Positions 35,672-47,303 of a stretch of DNA of 64,000 bases are shown one piece after another. Source of the DNA: Spinellus fusiger (taxonomy: Eukaryota; Mucoromycota; Mucoromycetes; Mucorales; Phycomycetaceae). The stretch is from assembly GCA_025094145.1 (NCBI GenBank), contig JALLLS010000067.1, positions 62,001 through 126,000 of the forward strand. Direction: 5' to 3'. The stretch's first letter is position 1. The number at the start of each line of letters is the position of its first letter. The notes under the pieces were generated by a model. That model searched no databases. It worked only from the letters and a program-made list of their open reading frames with translations, and was not told where the DNA came from. The position numbers and the translations under genes are program-made.

Positions 35672-37375
35672 TGTATGTGTGTGTGTGTTTCTAATAAGAA
35701 GTAGCTTACTGCATTGATCTCCATGACTCTCCAGCACACCATCATCATCTCTATGTTGCATTGTACTCTTTTGGTGGATCCAGGTAGATAGGTATTGCTT
35801 GCCTAAACAAAAGATCAATACCCCGCTCCAGTAACCAACAGATACTTTACTTGGAGGGGATTCAGAAGAATACGGTACATCCCACTCATTAGAAACTCAA
35901 AGTCCTGAGATCGATGCAGTCTGGACAAATAGTAACGAAAGACATTGTCGTCTGCCTCATTTGCACTTCTCTGACCACTTGTTTGGGTGTCTGATGTTGA
36001 TACTGTGGGTGGACCTGCCCTAGTGCTGGTGTCTGTGAAGGACCCCTCCAATGCATTCGACAGTGACAGCACTTCTACACCAGCAGTGATGTCTGTGGGC
36101 AGGGCGGAGAGGTTCTCCTGGTCTACCTGTCGCATCTGATGGGCAATCCTGGGAGATCGGTAGTCGAACAGAATAAGCAAAACACGCAAACACATTGTCA
36201 CCAGCTTCTCTCTAGGATTGGCCAGTACCATGTGATTGTAAGGCACACCCCATCCTGTAGGATCGTATTTACAGGCAGTGTTGATCAGACTACACAGCAT
36301 TACTAGACATGTTTTACGCTCTGTCTCTACTGCCACATAACGCAGCCACAGGTCCTCCTTGGATAGTAATTGGGAGGATGGAATGTACATGGATTTCGAC
36401 AAGAGGACGGTGAGAAGACGCAATACTTCTGTACGGTGCACCTCATTGTCCTTGTACACACCCATCTCAGTAGAGGATCCTACACCTGCCTCCCAAATGG
36501 CATAGACAATGCGAGATTCCTTTGTAGCCATGGAGATGGGCAGTGTGAATCCAGTGAGAAACAGGCACTTTATCGTCACTATTATCCACACAGTGTCCTA
36601 TGTATTAACACCATTGGCTATAGACCATCACTCTACTATTCTTTGGATGTACTTGCATGCAATCAGCACTTGGCCGCGTGGAGGGAGTGAATCATAGTGG
36701 GGCTGTGACTTGACATCCACAGAGGCCTTTTCAGTGTCAGAAGCCTTTTCAGTGATCTCCTTGTTGTTTACCTGCTGTCCTGCCTCTTCTCTCGTAACAT
36801 TCAATTTCTCCACTGAGCGGGGTGTCCAAAAAAAGGCATCTTCCCATTCTGTGTGTTCGGAACTCTCAAAGATATAAGGCATCAGTCGTGTTAATACGCG
36901 ACAACAGTTGAGTAGGTGATTGATGGAGTGTTGTGCACAGGGGAAGTTGTGTGCATTGACCGTCGCCTCCATATGCTCCATTGTCTTTATTCATCAGGCA
37001 GACATGGCTTTAGTAGAGTGTCTACTGTATAAAACACACACACACACACCTTGACACGCTACCTTATCTATGAGTGTCTCCAAGTTCTCACGTGCATGGT
37101 CTCTTACGCGTCTCACATCACTTGCTGCAATGAGAGAGAAGATGTCGTCGGCTGTTTCTGGGAGTGTCCAAAACTACCAAAAAACAAACACACTCATAAG
37201 CCAACAAGTCCAGGTTCAGGCGTAGGTTGTCTATTTACAAGTAACCAATAGTCGTCCGTTGTGGGAATGTGCTATACAGTGGTTATTAAGTGATTCCACA
37301 GTCACAGCCTACTCTTTCTTCAAACAGTCGAAACACTCCTTTACGGAATGCTAATTTGCTATCTGTTGTACCCAT
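33942..37375 (-). CDS. HID1-domain protein (HID1/Ftp105 family)
   Basis: Eleven exons: complement(33942..34361,34450..34940,35015..35258,35322..35485,35534..35624,35710..35802,35851..36597,36670..36984,37063..37173,37239..37271,37313..37375), 923 aa, all phases closing. Family blocks in order: N-terminal MGTTDSKLAFRKGVFRLFEE with a myristoylation-type Gly2, DDYW..FWTLPETADDIFSL, NCCRVLTRLMPYIFE, LFLTGFTLP, VPYNHMVLANPREKLV, NPLQ/NTYLPGSTK, FGVKLSKPF, NVSPYLKHLS, FNNIIQYQF, NFVYAIVRNHTKF and FVPTEEW...LVPQVEA. HID1 is a peripheral Golgi/TGN protein needed for secretory granule and trans-Golgi sorting in animals; in fission yeast Ftp105 recruits a deubiquitinase to the Golgi. A Ser/Thr/Glu-rich linker (about residues 690-780) is fungus-specific in look. 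The GQ/DTVW junction (36670/36597) is the least certain splice. Confidence 0.88.
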
Positions 37376-37826
37376 GGAAAAGAATCAAAATGAGGCCACC
37401 CAAGGAGGTCTGTATCTGCACGGATATCCCAACCACTTACCATTGGCTATGATGTCATTATCATTGACTCTCTCCAGTCTATAGGGTGACACGTATTCTT
37501 TTTATTCCCTTTATTGGAATATAAAATAAGCTTTCTTCTATAGTATAGGATATAAAAGGCAATTTAGTTTCTCTTTTTTTTCTTTCTTTTCCTATTGGAT
37601 GGGATCCCTTTTGTTGACTCTGTGAGGGTAGTTGACTTGTCTCCATGACAACACCCCCTCCCAAGGATGTTTTATTGTAGAGAGTGGACCATCTTCATGT
37701 TCATTTTCTACTGAAGAGATTAAAGGAAAGAGAACAAGTTGAGAACAGCTTCAAATAAAAAGAGAACAGAAAGGAGTCTTCCAATGATAGAACTGGCCAA
37801 TAGCAGCACTGTCTTTGTGCCTTTGA
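37376..37826. other. Intergenic spacer between HID1 and IES2
   Basis: Two minus-strand genes flank this 451-bp stretch. It holds the HID1 promoter and the IES2 3' end; no coding exon is recognised. Confidence 0.5.
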
Positions 37827-38980
37827 CTAGGCTTCCATGACTTGGTAGTGGTCCAATGAACACACAGCCTTGGTACTCTTCTTGCAGGTGTACTTCTTTG
37901 CCTTGTTACATCCTTCTACTTCACACAGCAGTTGTCTGTGCACTGAGGGAGGAGGTGGACTGCTAGTATATAAAATAAGTACATTGCAGTCACACCACAT
38001 CTGTAGGTGACTTGCCTTGAAAACACCTGTTCTATTGTCCATGCAGCAGGAATAGAGAGTTGGCTGCCGTGTTGGTTGGTCACATAATGAAGTCGGTTGG
38101 GGTCTATTTTATTACGAAGACGTTCTGCAGGTGTCTTTCCTTGTTCATCTGCTGTGTCCTCATGAATAATACGCTTACTCTTGGAGGCCTGTTTCTTTAA
38201 TAGGCGGTTGATGGTATCATCCTTATAAAACACCGTATCAGTACCAGTAACAGTAGCATCATCATCAGCAGCAGCAGCAGCAGAAAGTGATGTTTACCTT
38301 GTCTTTTTCAGCACGTTGGATGCTCTGATTCTTCCTTCTTCTTGCTACTTCAGACTTCTGGAGTGCCTCTTCTTCTTCTGTAAGAATCTTCTTTCTTCCA
38401 TTGTCTGTTCCATGATCAAACACAATTATCCTATCAGTTGTCTTCTTTTCCTCTCATGATAATGGTAATGAAGAAGTGTACAAACACACTAGTACAATAC
38501 CCATTGGCAATTCCATAAAATAGTCTCCTGTTTCATCATCATTGAGTCTTGCACGCTGTCGTTTGGTCAAGGGTCTATTCTCAACCACCTCCGTTTCTGA
38601 CTCTTCTGCTGGAGAATGGACAGTTCCTAACACCAGAAAAAAAAGAGCCATAAGAACAGGGCATTCCATAGAAACCTGCACTTACTTTGCTTTTTACGCT
38701 TGGTATGAGACACAGGTGGTTTTGGCTGTTCCTCCTCCTCAGAATCCTCCTCTTCTTCAGACATGTCCTCCTCTTCTTCTTCCTCAGAGTCCTGGAGATC
38801 AGACTCGGACGCCATCAGGTCCAACTCTTCATCGCCCTGATCAACGTCCTCCAGTCTTTCCTCATCAAGGTCATCACTGAACTCTCCTTGTTCCTCATTG
38901 TCCAGTTCATCTAGTTCTTCGTCTGAACTTAGCTCTGGAGAAGGAGAAATCACCGTGCGATTACGTTTGCGTGTGCTCAT
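37827..38980 (-). CDS. IES2: INO80 complex subunit Ies2-like (PAPA-1 and HIT zinc finger)
   Basis: Five exons: complement(37827..37959,38016..38221,38298..38404,38501..38626,38686..38980), 288 aa, phases closed. The N-terminal about 100 residues are acidic (long Glu/Asp/Ser runs) and end in a basic patch. The PAPA-1 region follows: PLTKRQRARL, then LTEEEEALQKSEVARRRKNQ and RLLKKQASK. A C-terminal zf-HIT-like module follows: CEVEGCNKAKKYTCKKSTKA, then VCSLDHY. Ies2 activates the Ino80 ATPase during nucleosome sliding, so nuclear localisation is expected. Intron 37960-38015 starts with GC (TCAAG|GCAAGT), a canonical GC-AG intron. The gene is divergent from the Hul5-like gene, with 153 bp between start codons. 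Confidence 0.85.
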
Positions 38981-39133
38981 CAAGACGTGGTGGTCCTTTC
39001 TTTATTTATGATGACCGCTTTTATGGGTGACTGTGCATGAGAGGGGGTGGCAGGACGAGGCGTGGAGGCATGGACAGTGGGGATTCTATTTAATAAACTA
39101 AGTTCCGCTCAAAAGGGCTACGTCTGTTGTCTT
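38981..39133. promoter_or_regulatory. Short bidirectional promoter, IES2 / HUL5
   Basis: Only 153 bp separate the start codons of two divergent genes, so their core promoters must be shared or overlapping. No TATA box is obvious. Confidence 0.55.
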
Positions 39134-42100
39134 ATGAATTTCACTTTTGAAGGCAATTACAAGTCCAAGCGTACTATTAATCTCGGAGGAGTCAGAGTCA
39201 ATGACGACAAAAAGGTCCTTATGGCAAAGGCACAAGCAGAGAGAAAGGCACGAGAATACGAACGTAGAAAACTAAAGAGTGCAGGCATAATCCAGGTACA
39301 AAAAGAGAAGAGATGACTTGTCAGTGTTAGTGTTGAGGACGAATGAAAAAAAGGCTGCCGATTCCTTCTTCTTCTTATCTATTTTCCATAGGCATTCTAC
39401 AGAGGACGCAGAGAAGCTGCATGGAGTCGACAGCAACTGCGATTGTCCTTTGCACGCTTACTAAGTACTCTTCCTCAGCAACTCAACTCACTGCCCTGCA
39501 ATGAACACCAGTTGTCATTGACTGTACGCAAGGCCCTACAACACCTGCTTGTCTTTTATCAGAGCACAAAAGAACAGGACAATGCTATGGTGGCTGAATT
39601 CTGTCGTTTTCTGTTGCTGCCTATGCCTCACACCCACCGCTCTGTGTTTCAATGGCAGCTTATGCAGACAGACCAGACGGCATTAGAGGATAGACCATGG
39701 CCCATCCTGCTGCTGATGAAAAAGGTGCTTGTTCCTCTCCAGACACAAGGCAGAAGGTTAGACCCTAACAAAAAAAAAGAAAGACAGTGGAGCCATGCAT
39801 TTTATTAATCAAAAGAGATATTGTACAGTAAGGAAATCACCCTCAGTCCAGTCCTTGATGTTATCTCCCTTTTGCTTGATGTCTCCACCTATACATCACT
39901 AATGCCACAACACGTGGAGGCAGCACAGGCAGTGCATGCAGGTGTTATGCTCTTCTGTCTACATAGCAGCCATCTCCTCATGGCACTAAGATCCTTTTAT
40001 CAACATACCTGTTCAAAAACACCTGAGCTATTAAACAAGGCGTTTACGATTGTTCTTTATGCAGCAGGATTCCAGTCCACCCCTGCCATGACATCCCATT
40101 CCTCTTTTACACGACGCCATGTTCTTGAGCAACTGACAGTAGAAGTGTTCTCATTGCCGTTTCTACTGGACAGAGTTCCTTTGGCTTCAAAAGAACACTT
40201 GGTCCATGCCATTGTGTTCCATGAACAACTGGAGATGATCATTGACTTTTATAAAGGGGGGGCATGGCCTACTGTGATGTCTCCTGAAAGACTAGCAGGT
40301 GTGTTTATCAATGTGACAGATATGGGAAACAGTCAGTCAGAAGAGTCCTTGGATAAGAATCTGGTATGTGTAGTGATGAGATGGGATGAGATGGAATATG
40401 TAGGCAAAGTCACTCAAGCTATCCATTTTTTCCGTTTATTCTATAGTCTTCCTATGCCAGAGTCATCCAATATCTATTGGCAGACCTTTCTCCTGTGTAT
40501 TTTGCACATGAACAAGCCATTTCTATAGAGGCATTGCCTGTGGGTAAGCAACAGAGATGGGACAAGACATGGGGACTCACGATACGAATAGACAGTGATT
40601 CTGATGCTGATGAGGAGCTTCCACAAGATGTAGTGATGGAGGAGTCTACACCCAAAAGAACACTGACGCCTTTGGTTCAAGAAAGACTCGAGTCTCTTTA
40701 TACTACAGACAAGATCAATGCTCTTGTTCAGCGGTGCATTCAGCTTGCTACCCAGTCACAAGACACACCTACCCCTTTGTTTATGGCTCCCATGGCTAGT
40801 CTATTCAATTCGCTCATAGTATGCTGGCCTCGTAAGAAAGAAGGTCTTTTAAGTACTTTCTTATACCATCGATGGGAGCATGAGCCTACAAAGCACTCGA
40901 GTCATCTTGCACAGATTGTGTGGCAAGCATGGCTAGAGACTGAAAATGCCAGTGTATTGAGTGGCCAGCAGACAGTAGATCAAATGGAAGATGTCATGCA
41001 TACCTTCTCTGGTAATGAATATTAATATATCAAGATAGACAGGAAACATATGCTCAGATGTAGTGTATTTTTAGATCTTGGTTTATCCGAGAATTGGTCT
41101 ATGATCTATCTCTTGTGTGAGCTCTATACACGTGTGCTACTGACCATTGGAGATGATGAGTTCTTTCATGCTTCTTCGCCTAATCACCAACTGCAATTAA
41201 ACCAAGTTGTGCAGTTGAGTGGTCAGCTCAAGGTAAATAAAATACAGTACACACACACACATACATAAGGAGTTGGCTTATCCATAGATGTCTATATAGG
41301 TGATTGCGTTTCTACTGTTTTGGAAAGCAGGCACTTTGGACATGCAGCGTGCACTTGGGTTGACAGGTATTCAGTTGATTCAGTTAAGATCCACAGTCAC
41401 CAAACTACTACAGCAAATCCATAGTCGAGAGTAAGTGGCCCGTTGTATTTATTTATTTATCTATCTATCTATCTTACATATATATTTATATATTTATATA
41501 TATATTAGCTCTCGCCGTTCTTTCTGTCCTCAGGGCCATTGGTTCATCCAGGGACTTGATATTGATAGTATTGCTAATGCTGTGGATGCAAATGATCAGC
41601 TAGTAGAAGAAGAGACTCCGTTTTCAGGCACAAGGCATTCCAAGGGAAAGCTATCTGTCATTACACCTCGTCTTGATCTATTGAATCACTTGCCATTTGT
41701 CATTCCGTTTGAGTACCGTGTGGAGATATTCAGGAAGTTTGTAGAGAATGACCGTGGCAACCACTGGATACAGGACTATGTTCACCCAAGGACATCTGTA
41801 GTGGTGCATCGAGACTCAGTGTTTGAAGATGGATTTTCACATCTCTATCCATTAGGTAATAGTGACAGAAAAGAAGGCCTACTGAAGGACTAACTGACGG
41901 ACGGACGAACGGATTGACTTTATTGCTACAGGTGCTGATCTTAAGAAGCGTATTGCTATTTCTTTTGTGGATGAGTTTGGACTTCAAGAGGCAGGGATTG
42001 ATGGCGGTGGTGTCTTTAAAGAGTTCCTGACAGCGTAAGTAGAAAGAGAAAGAGAAAGAGAACACTAACAAAGCTTTGTTCCATTAGTCTTGGTCATGAA

Positions 42101-43360
42101 GCATTCGATACAAACTATGGTCTTTTCTGTGCCACTTCAGAACAACTGCTCTATCCTAATCCTTCTGCCCTCGTATCTGGTGGTAAGTCCTTCTGTAGGC
42201 TTACTTGTTTGACTTTTTATTTTTATTCTTCACTTACTAAAAAGGATAAGGGCTAACTCTGTATCAGCTTATGTATCAGAACAACTTGCTTACTACGAAT
42301 TCCTTGGTTTGATCATTGGAAAGGCACTCTATGAAGGCATTTTACTTGATGTTGCCTTTGCAGATTTCTTTCTGAAAAAGTGTCTTGGAAATGTAAACTA
42401 CTGTAAGGCAAAACCTTTGCACGTAAAGAATAGGGTGTACTGAGTCATTTTATTTATTTTTATTTTTGTGAATTTATATCCATGTGCTTTCTCTAGTGGA
42501 CGATCTTCCTTCTTTAGATCCTGAACTTTACAAAGGCCTTATAACAGTTAAGAACTTTGAAGGAGATGTAGAAGATCTTTGTCTTGATTTTACTGTATTG
42601 GAGAACGGTAACGTAGCATCCCTCAAATGATAGACATGACTAAGACAATGTACCATGATTCTTGATAGAGTATGGACAGTCCAGAGTAGTGGAGCTGATT
42701 CCCGGAGGCAGCAACATTGTAGTGACAGAGAAGAATCGAATCCGCTATGTCTATTTAGTGGCCAATTACAGACTCAACATTCAGATTGCTAAACAGTGCA
42801 AGGCCTTTTTCCGGGGACTCTCTACCATTGTTAATACTCAGTGGCTACGCATGTTCAATGAGGTAGGAAGAGTGTAGAGTGTATGGACGGGTCTGTTGAC
42901 TATTTTGTAGCGAGAATTACAGGTTTTGCTAGGGGGTGCCCATGTTCCTATTGATATTGAGGATCTTCGTCGTCATACTGTGTTGGCAGGATACCAAGAG
43001 AATGATCCCACGATCAATTACTTGTGGGAAGCCCTTCGAAGTTTCAACAACGAACAACGCATGAAGTTTGTTAAATTTGTCACCTCTTGCTCTCGTCCTC
43101 CTCTGTTAGGCTTCAAGGAACTTCGACCTCAGCTATGTATTCGAGAAGCAGGTTCTGATAATGACAGATTGCCCACCAGTTCAACCTGTGTCAATTTACT
43201 CAAACTACCTCATTTCAACAGCTATGAGGTGTTAAGAAAGTAAGTTGTATAGAGACAGAAGGTTGTAATAGAGATGAAGGGAGTTCTGACTGTACTTGGG
43301 ATTGCCATTAGGAAACTACTCTATGCTATTAATGCTGATGCTGGATTTGACCTGTCATGA
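39134..43360 (+). CDS. HUL5: HECT E3 ubiquitin ligase, Hul5/UBE3C type
   Basis: Fourteen exons: join(39134..39295,39392..39756,39829..40363,40447..41011,41075..41232,41300..41430,41509..41855,41932..42034,42088..42182,42268..42402,42497..42607,42669..42862,42911..43239,43312..43360), 1092 aa, all phases closing. The N-terminus [19 protein letters not shown] plus an IQ-like [15 protein letters not shown] is the UBE3C/Hul5 signature. The HECT domain covers the last about 370 residues: [49 protein letters not shown] and GFKELRPQL. The catalytic Cys is in [12 protein letters not shown] (Cys1060), and the end is GFDLS. Hul5/UBE3C extends chains on proteasome-bound substrates. Length agrees with human UBE3C (about 1080 aa). 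The splice at 39829 gives GRS-KEITL and is the least conserved junction. Confidence 0.92.
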
Positions 43361-43587
43361 AAACAATTTTTGTTTCTTTCACTGCTTCTTTTCATCTTCC
43401 AACTCACTGCATTTCACTTTTTATTTGATGCTCACAACCACCTCAATTGACTCTTTATCAACTCATATATATCATACACTTCAAATCTCACTTTTTTATT
43501 TTTCTTAAAGATAGAAGGGTATAAAACAGGTAGAGAGAATAAAGAACAATTGATTTATAAAATACACGCACGCACACTCGTTTTTTC

Positions 43588-43954
43588 TTAAAGCTGCACA
43601 CCTGTCTGCTCAGCATACAACTTTTCAGCTTCTATTCTGGCATGGCTATTCAATGTCAGTCAACAAGTCAGATAGCAGCTTCACTTACCGCTTTGCCTTT
43701 TCATGATCAATCCAGTCAAGTCCCTTGGTCTCTACAAAGTGATCAATAGAAGCACCAGCAAGACCAGCAATCATTTCCTTGGCAAGACCGTGGTTTTCTT
43801 CTTCACCCTTCTCAGCCTTCTTTTTGTTGTAGTAGTGCATGGCCTCAAAAGCAGCAGCAGCAGCAATCAAATCATGTGTCCAGGCAGCCTTGTGCTGTTC
43901 TCCAGGGACTTGGACGCTCTTGATCTCGTTGTAAGCTTGTTCGTGATAACCCAT
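43588..43954 (-). CDS. CipC-like small protein
   Basis: Two exons, complement(43588..43645,43689..43954), 107 aa, phase 2 at the 43-nt intron. The sequence has the CipC hallmarks: N-terminal GYHEQAYNEIK, the WTHDLIAAAAAFEAM block with its Ala run, KEMIAGLAGASIDHFVETKG, then LDWIDHEKAK and a C-terminal HARIEAEKLY. CipC (concanamycin-induced protein C) family proteins are small cytosolic fungal proteins of unknown biochemical role, often stress- or infection-induced. It is convergent with the Hul5-like gene and close to a transposon island. Confidence 0.85.
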
Positions 43955-44148
43955 GTTTTTGTATTTGTACAGTCTTGTCGTTTGATATGATTCTTTGCTT
44001 CTCCTGTTCTGTTCCTTTTATACAAAAAGAAATACTCAATTCAGACTAGTACCTTTTTTTTCCCTTAGTCCCTTGAGCGCTCAAGACATCATTTTCAAAG
44101 TAGTACATACTGTTCATCCTGACAGAAAGGTAAAAAAAAAAAAAAGAT

Positions 44149-44232
44149 CTCATAGGGTGGCTATCAAGCCTAATGCGCGATTAGCAACCTTATACCCATA
44201 ACGATAAATATAAATAAAGCACTTTGGATTGT
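44149..44232. mobile_element. Solo right-end relic of the Tc1 family at 45.6-47.0 kb
   Basis: The block CTCATAGGGTGG...CCTAATGCGCGATTAGCAACC matches the right terminal region of the Tc1-like element at 46898-46940 (CTCACAGGGTGG...CCCAATGCGCGAATAGCAACC) in the same orientation. It is followed by ATAAATAAAG and CTTTGGATTG, resembling that element's tip. No matching left end or transposase is next to it, so it is a fragment. Confidence 0.6.
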
Positions 44233-44635
44233 TCATCCTGACGTCAAAATTACAACAGTCTAGAAGTAACGCTAGATAGATATTCATGGTGTCTGTGTAC
44301 CATCCAACACAGTAGACTCGTTATTTCTCAGCCTTACTGGATTTATTCATTAACACCAAAGTAATGCATCTATAAAGAGAATAAGAGAACACCAACAGAT
44401 ACCTTGTTTTGGCAGGAATAAATGTACCCTTTGATTGTCACTCTTATCATCATCATTAAATGAAAAGCATGTCCTATCAAATGTCGAATTATTCACAGGC
44501 ATTCTTTTCTCAGGTCATGATTTGGCTTGTCGTATTAATTATTCTTAGAGAGATAGATTGATAGAAAAAAGGGAGAGTGTTCTTTTTTAGTTAGTAGTTA
44601 GTAGTTAATAGTGTGCTTTTCTTTTCTTGCCTATA

Positions 44636-45455
44636 CACACCCAAAGATTTTTGGGATATATAAGGAAATATCCTGAGAATAAAACCGCAATATTCATATG
44701 ATTGGCTAATGTGTTTTGAAATACTTGTTCGCTGTCTAAATGGACAATTTCAAACTCTGCTTGTCTATTTTAGCAATGGCTATTGACTTTGTAATTAAAG
44801 AGTATAGAATTGGCTGTAAAGACAAGAAATAGAACAAGAATCACCTCAATATTACAACTCAGTCACTGCTATTCTACTCTTAACATAATGTGTTATCCAT
44901 AAGCCCATAGTATTTGCAGCATAGTACTGCTTAAGAAAGATGTATTACAGAACTTATAGAGTTAACTCTAGTGGTCATTGTCCAGAAAATAGAAACAAAC
45001 TCACTTATATTAAGAGAATTATAGTCACTCATTGAATTTATTCATAATCCCTTCAGTAACTATGTGATTGTAACTGGTATTAACAGTGGTGCTTAATGAT
45101 TACAAAGTATTGTTTAATACTGTCCTTTAACCCCAAGACAAGTAGAGTGTGAGTTGTTTGACTTGTGAATTTTGACTTAATAAATTATTGGAAAATAAAG
45201 GCGAAAGTGATACTTCACCAAAATGAATATATTTTTTATTCCTTGGTCTGTTATTATTTTGTTATTTCTCACAAAAACCATTAACTTAATACTTAATTAA
45301 CTGTCAAGATGAGCATAGCTGATCAAGATATTGTGCTATTATCAACAAAGAAAAACAATAGAAGGAAGTGATAGACACTATCAAAGACTATTTTGGATGA
45401 TAAAAGGTAATTAGTGTCTTCATCTGGGCCTGAGCTCATTGTAATCCACAAGACA
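44636..45455. mobile_element. CACACC-TIR element, copy B (truncated)
   Basis: Starts CACACCCAAAGATTTTTGGG after TA (44634-44635) and is nearly identical to 7926-8737 over about 810 bases. Homology stops at about 45455, and no right end is found before the Tc1-like insertion at 45561. This copy is either truncated or was disrupted by that insertion. Confidence 0.8.
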
Positions 45456-45560
45456 TAGCACTTACTCTTTTTTTTAATAGATAGTATATGGCTTATTATT
45501 CTCAAGACAGGTATTAAGTACAAGGTAAGCATACTATGTCTCTTGGTTGATTTATTACTA

Positions 45561-46970
45561 TAGTCCAAAGTATTTTATTTTTATGTGGTTTGCTATTTGT
45601 GCATTAAGTATGTTGGTCACTCTATGAGAACGTTTGAGGAATTAAGAATAAACATAGAAACACTTCAAATACAAAAGTGAATAAATAAATGCAAGGATGG
45701 TGGAAATAGAAGGATAAGAGAGAATATAAAATCTCAAAATGAGGGAAATATAATGAGAAATGAGTAGAAATGAGTAGAAATGATAGTAAATGATAGTAAA
45801 TGATAGTAAAGAATGGACATCCAGAAGGCTATAAAGTCAGCAAGGAAACTAGGACATCAACACACTCATCAGTAGTCTTAATGAACAATCTACCAGCCGA
45901 TAACTCTACCTTAAAGTCTTGAGTAGACGTGGCTTGATCAATGGCTTGCAGCAGTATTGACAGTAGAAGATACATTTGGATCTTAAAGGAGAATTGCTGC
46001 CCTGAGCTGGCTCAACTCAAGGCAATGAGTCCAGAGGTGGATTATGTTCTTCAAGAGGACAATACCAGCTGCCATAGAGTGAAGAATCTAAGATGTGGAA
46101 GGCACAAGAGGGCATTGTCACTATGGAGGGGTGGCCCTCACAAAGCCCACATTTGAACCCCATAGAGCATTTATAGGAGAAAATTGACAGGGCTATCAGA
46201 AAAAGAATGACATCTAAGATTAGTCTTTATGGCCTAGAAGCTGTTTTGTTGGAAGATTAGAAGAGTATTCCCAAAGATACTACAGATAGTCTTATAAACA
46301 GTATACATTGGAGAGGTAGGGCTGTGATAGAAGCAAAGAATGGCAGCACCAAACATTAAGGGTTTCTACCCAATAAATTTGTATTTATTATCCTGTTGAC
46401 CTTTTTTATACTCTATCCAATTTTCAAGTCTTTACTGTGTGTTTACTGTGTGTTTTTATGACAAAGAATAAGTATTTCCTATGACAGAAGCATACCGGAA
46501 TTTAAGAAAGATACCTAAGACTATTACAAGCTACTGTATCTATTAAAATCTACCACCCATTCTTAACCCGTTTAGCAAAATCAGAAGCTGCTAGTGTAGT
46601 TGCTGTATTTGTGTCCTCAGGATCGTCCGAGTTACTCTAAGTATCTCTTGTTGGATTTCGAATAGCCACAGGATGATGGTTATCTTTTTGGTGTCCTGGT
46701 TTCCTTGCTGACTTTATGGCCTTTTGGATGTCTATTCATAATTCTCATTTTACCATCATTTCTCATTTACCATCATTGCTCCCTCATTTGAGGTTTTGTA
46801 TTTCTCTGTCTTTCTGTTTCCCATTCATTTGCATTATTATTTTTTCACTTTCGTATTTGAAGTGTTTATATGTTTATTCTTATTTATTTCACAAAAGTTC
46901 TCACAGGGTGGTTAATATGCCCAATGCGCGAATAGCAACCAACACCCAAAAATAAAAATACTTTGAACTG
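45561..46970. mobile_element. Tc1/mariner-type element (1.4 kb) with long TIRs
   Basis: The left end TAGTCCAAAGTATTTTATTT follows TA (45559-45560). The right end, on the minus strand, is CAGTTCAAAGTATTTTTATT before TA (46971-46972). The arms stay similar for about 110 bases: inner blocks GCTATTTGTGCATTAAGTAT left and GCTATTCGCGCATTGGGCAT right, then ATAAACA.A.AAACACTTCA. Size, TA target and encoded transposase fit Tc1. Confidence 0.85.
45925..46260 (+). pseudogene. Decayed Tc1 transposase (DDE)
   Basis: Pieces of a Tc1-type catalytic domain occur in order but in different frames. YIWILKENCCPELAQL is followed by VLQEDNTSCHRVKN (cf. MQDNAPCH, the second acidic residue). Then WPSQSPHLNPIEHL ends at a TAG where the family has W (cf. 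WPAQSPDLNPIEHLW, the third acidic residue). Frameshifts and stops make it non-functional. It lies inside the TIR-bounded element at 45561-46970. Confidence 0.75.
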
Positions 46971-46972
46971 TA

Positions 46973-47303
46973 CATTCAATAATATAATAAAAATGAGTCC
47001 ATTTCTCAGTTTCTGATTGTCCATATAAAAAAGCAACACCACCACCACCACCCATCGTCTAATTTGAGGCTAAAAACGTGTCTCTGGTAGTCTTGTATTT
47101 TCATGAAAGAGACTTTCCATATTCTTAAGAGACTTTCTATATATTTTTAATAGGAAAAGCGATTTTGATCCAACAGCCCCACCCACTTCATTCTATCTCA
47201 AGAAAGCAGTCCCAGAACCCTGCTTCCCACGCACCCTCTTCTTGCCTTCTTTGCCTTTCTTCTTTACCTTGCTGCTGCTACTTGCTTCTACGTGTGACTC
47301 GCA
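46973..47303. other. Promoter-side spacer of the aldolase gene
   Basis: Between the Tc1 element and the DERA start codon. It contains a short (CAC)n run near 47033-47054. No gene is seen. Confidence 0.5.
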
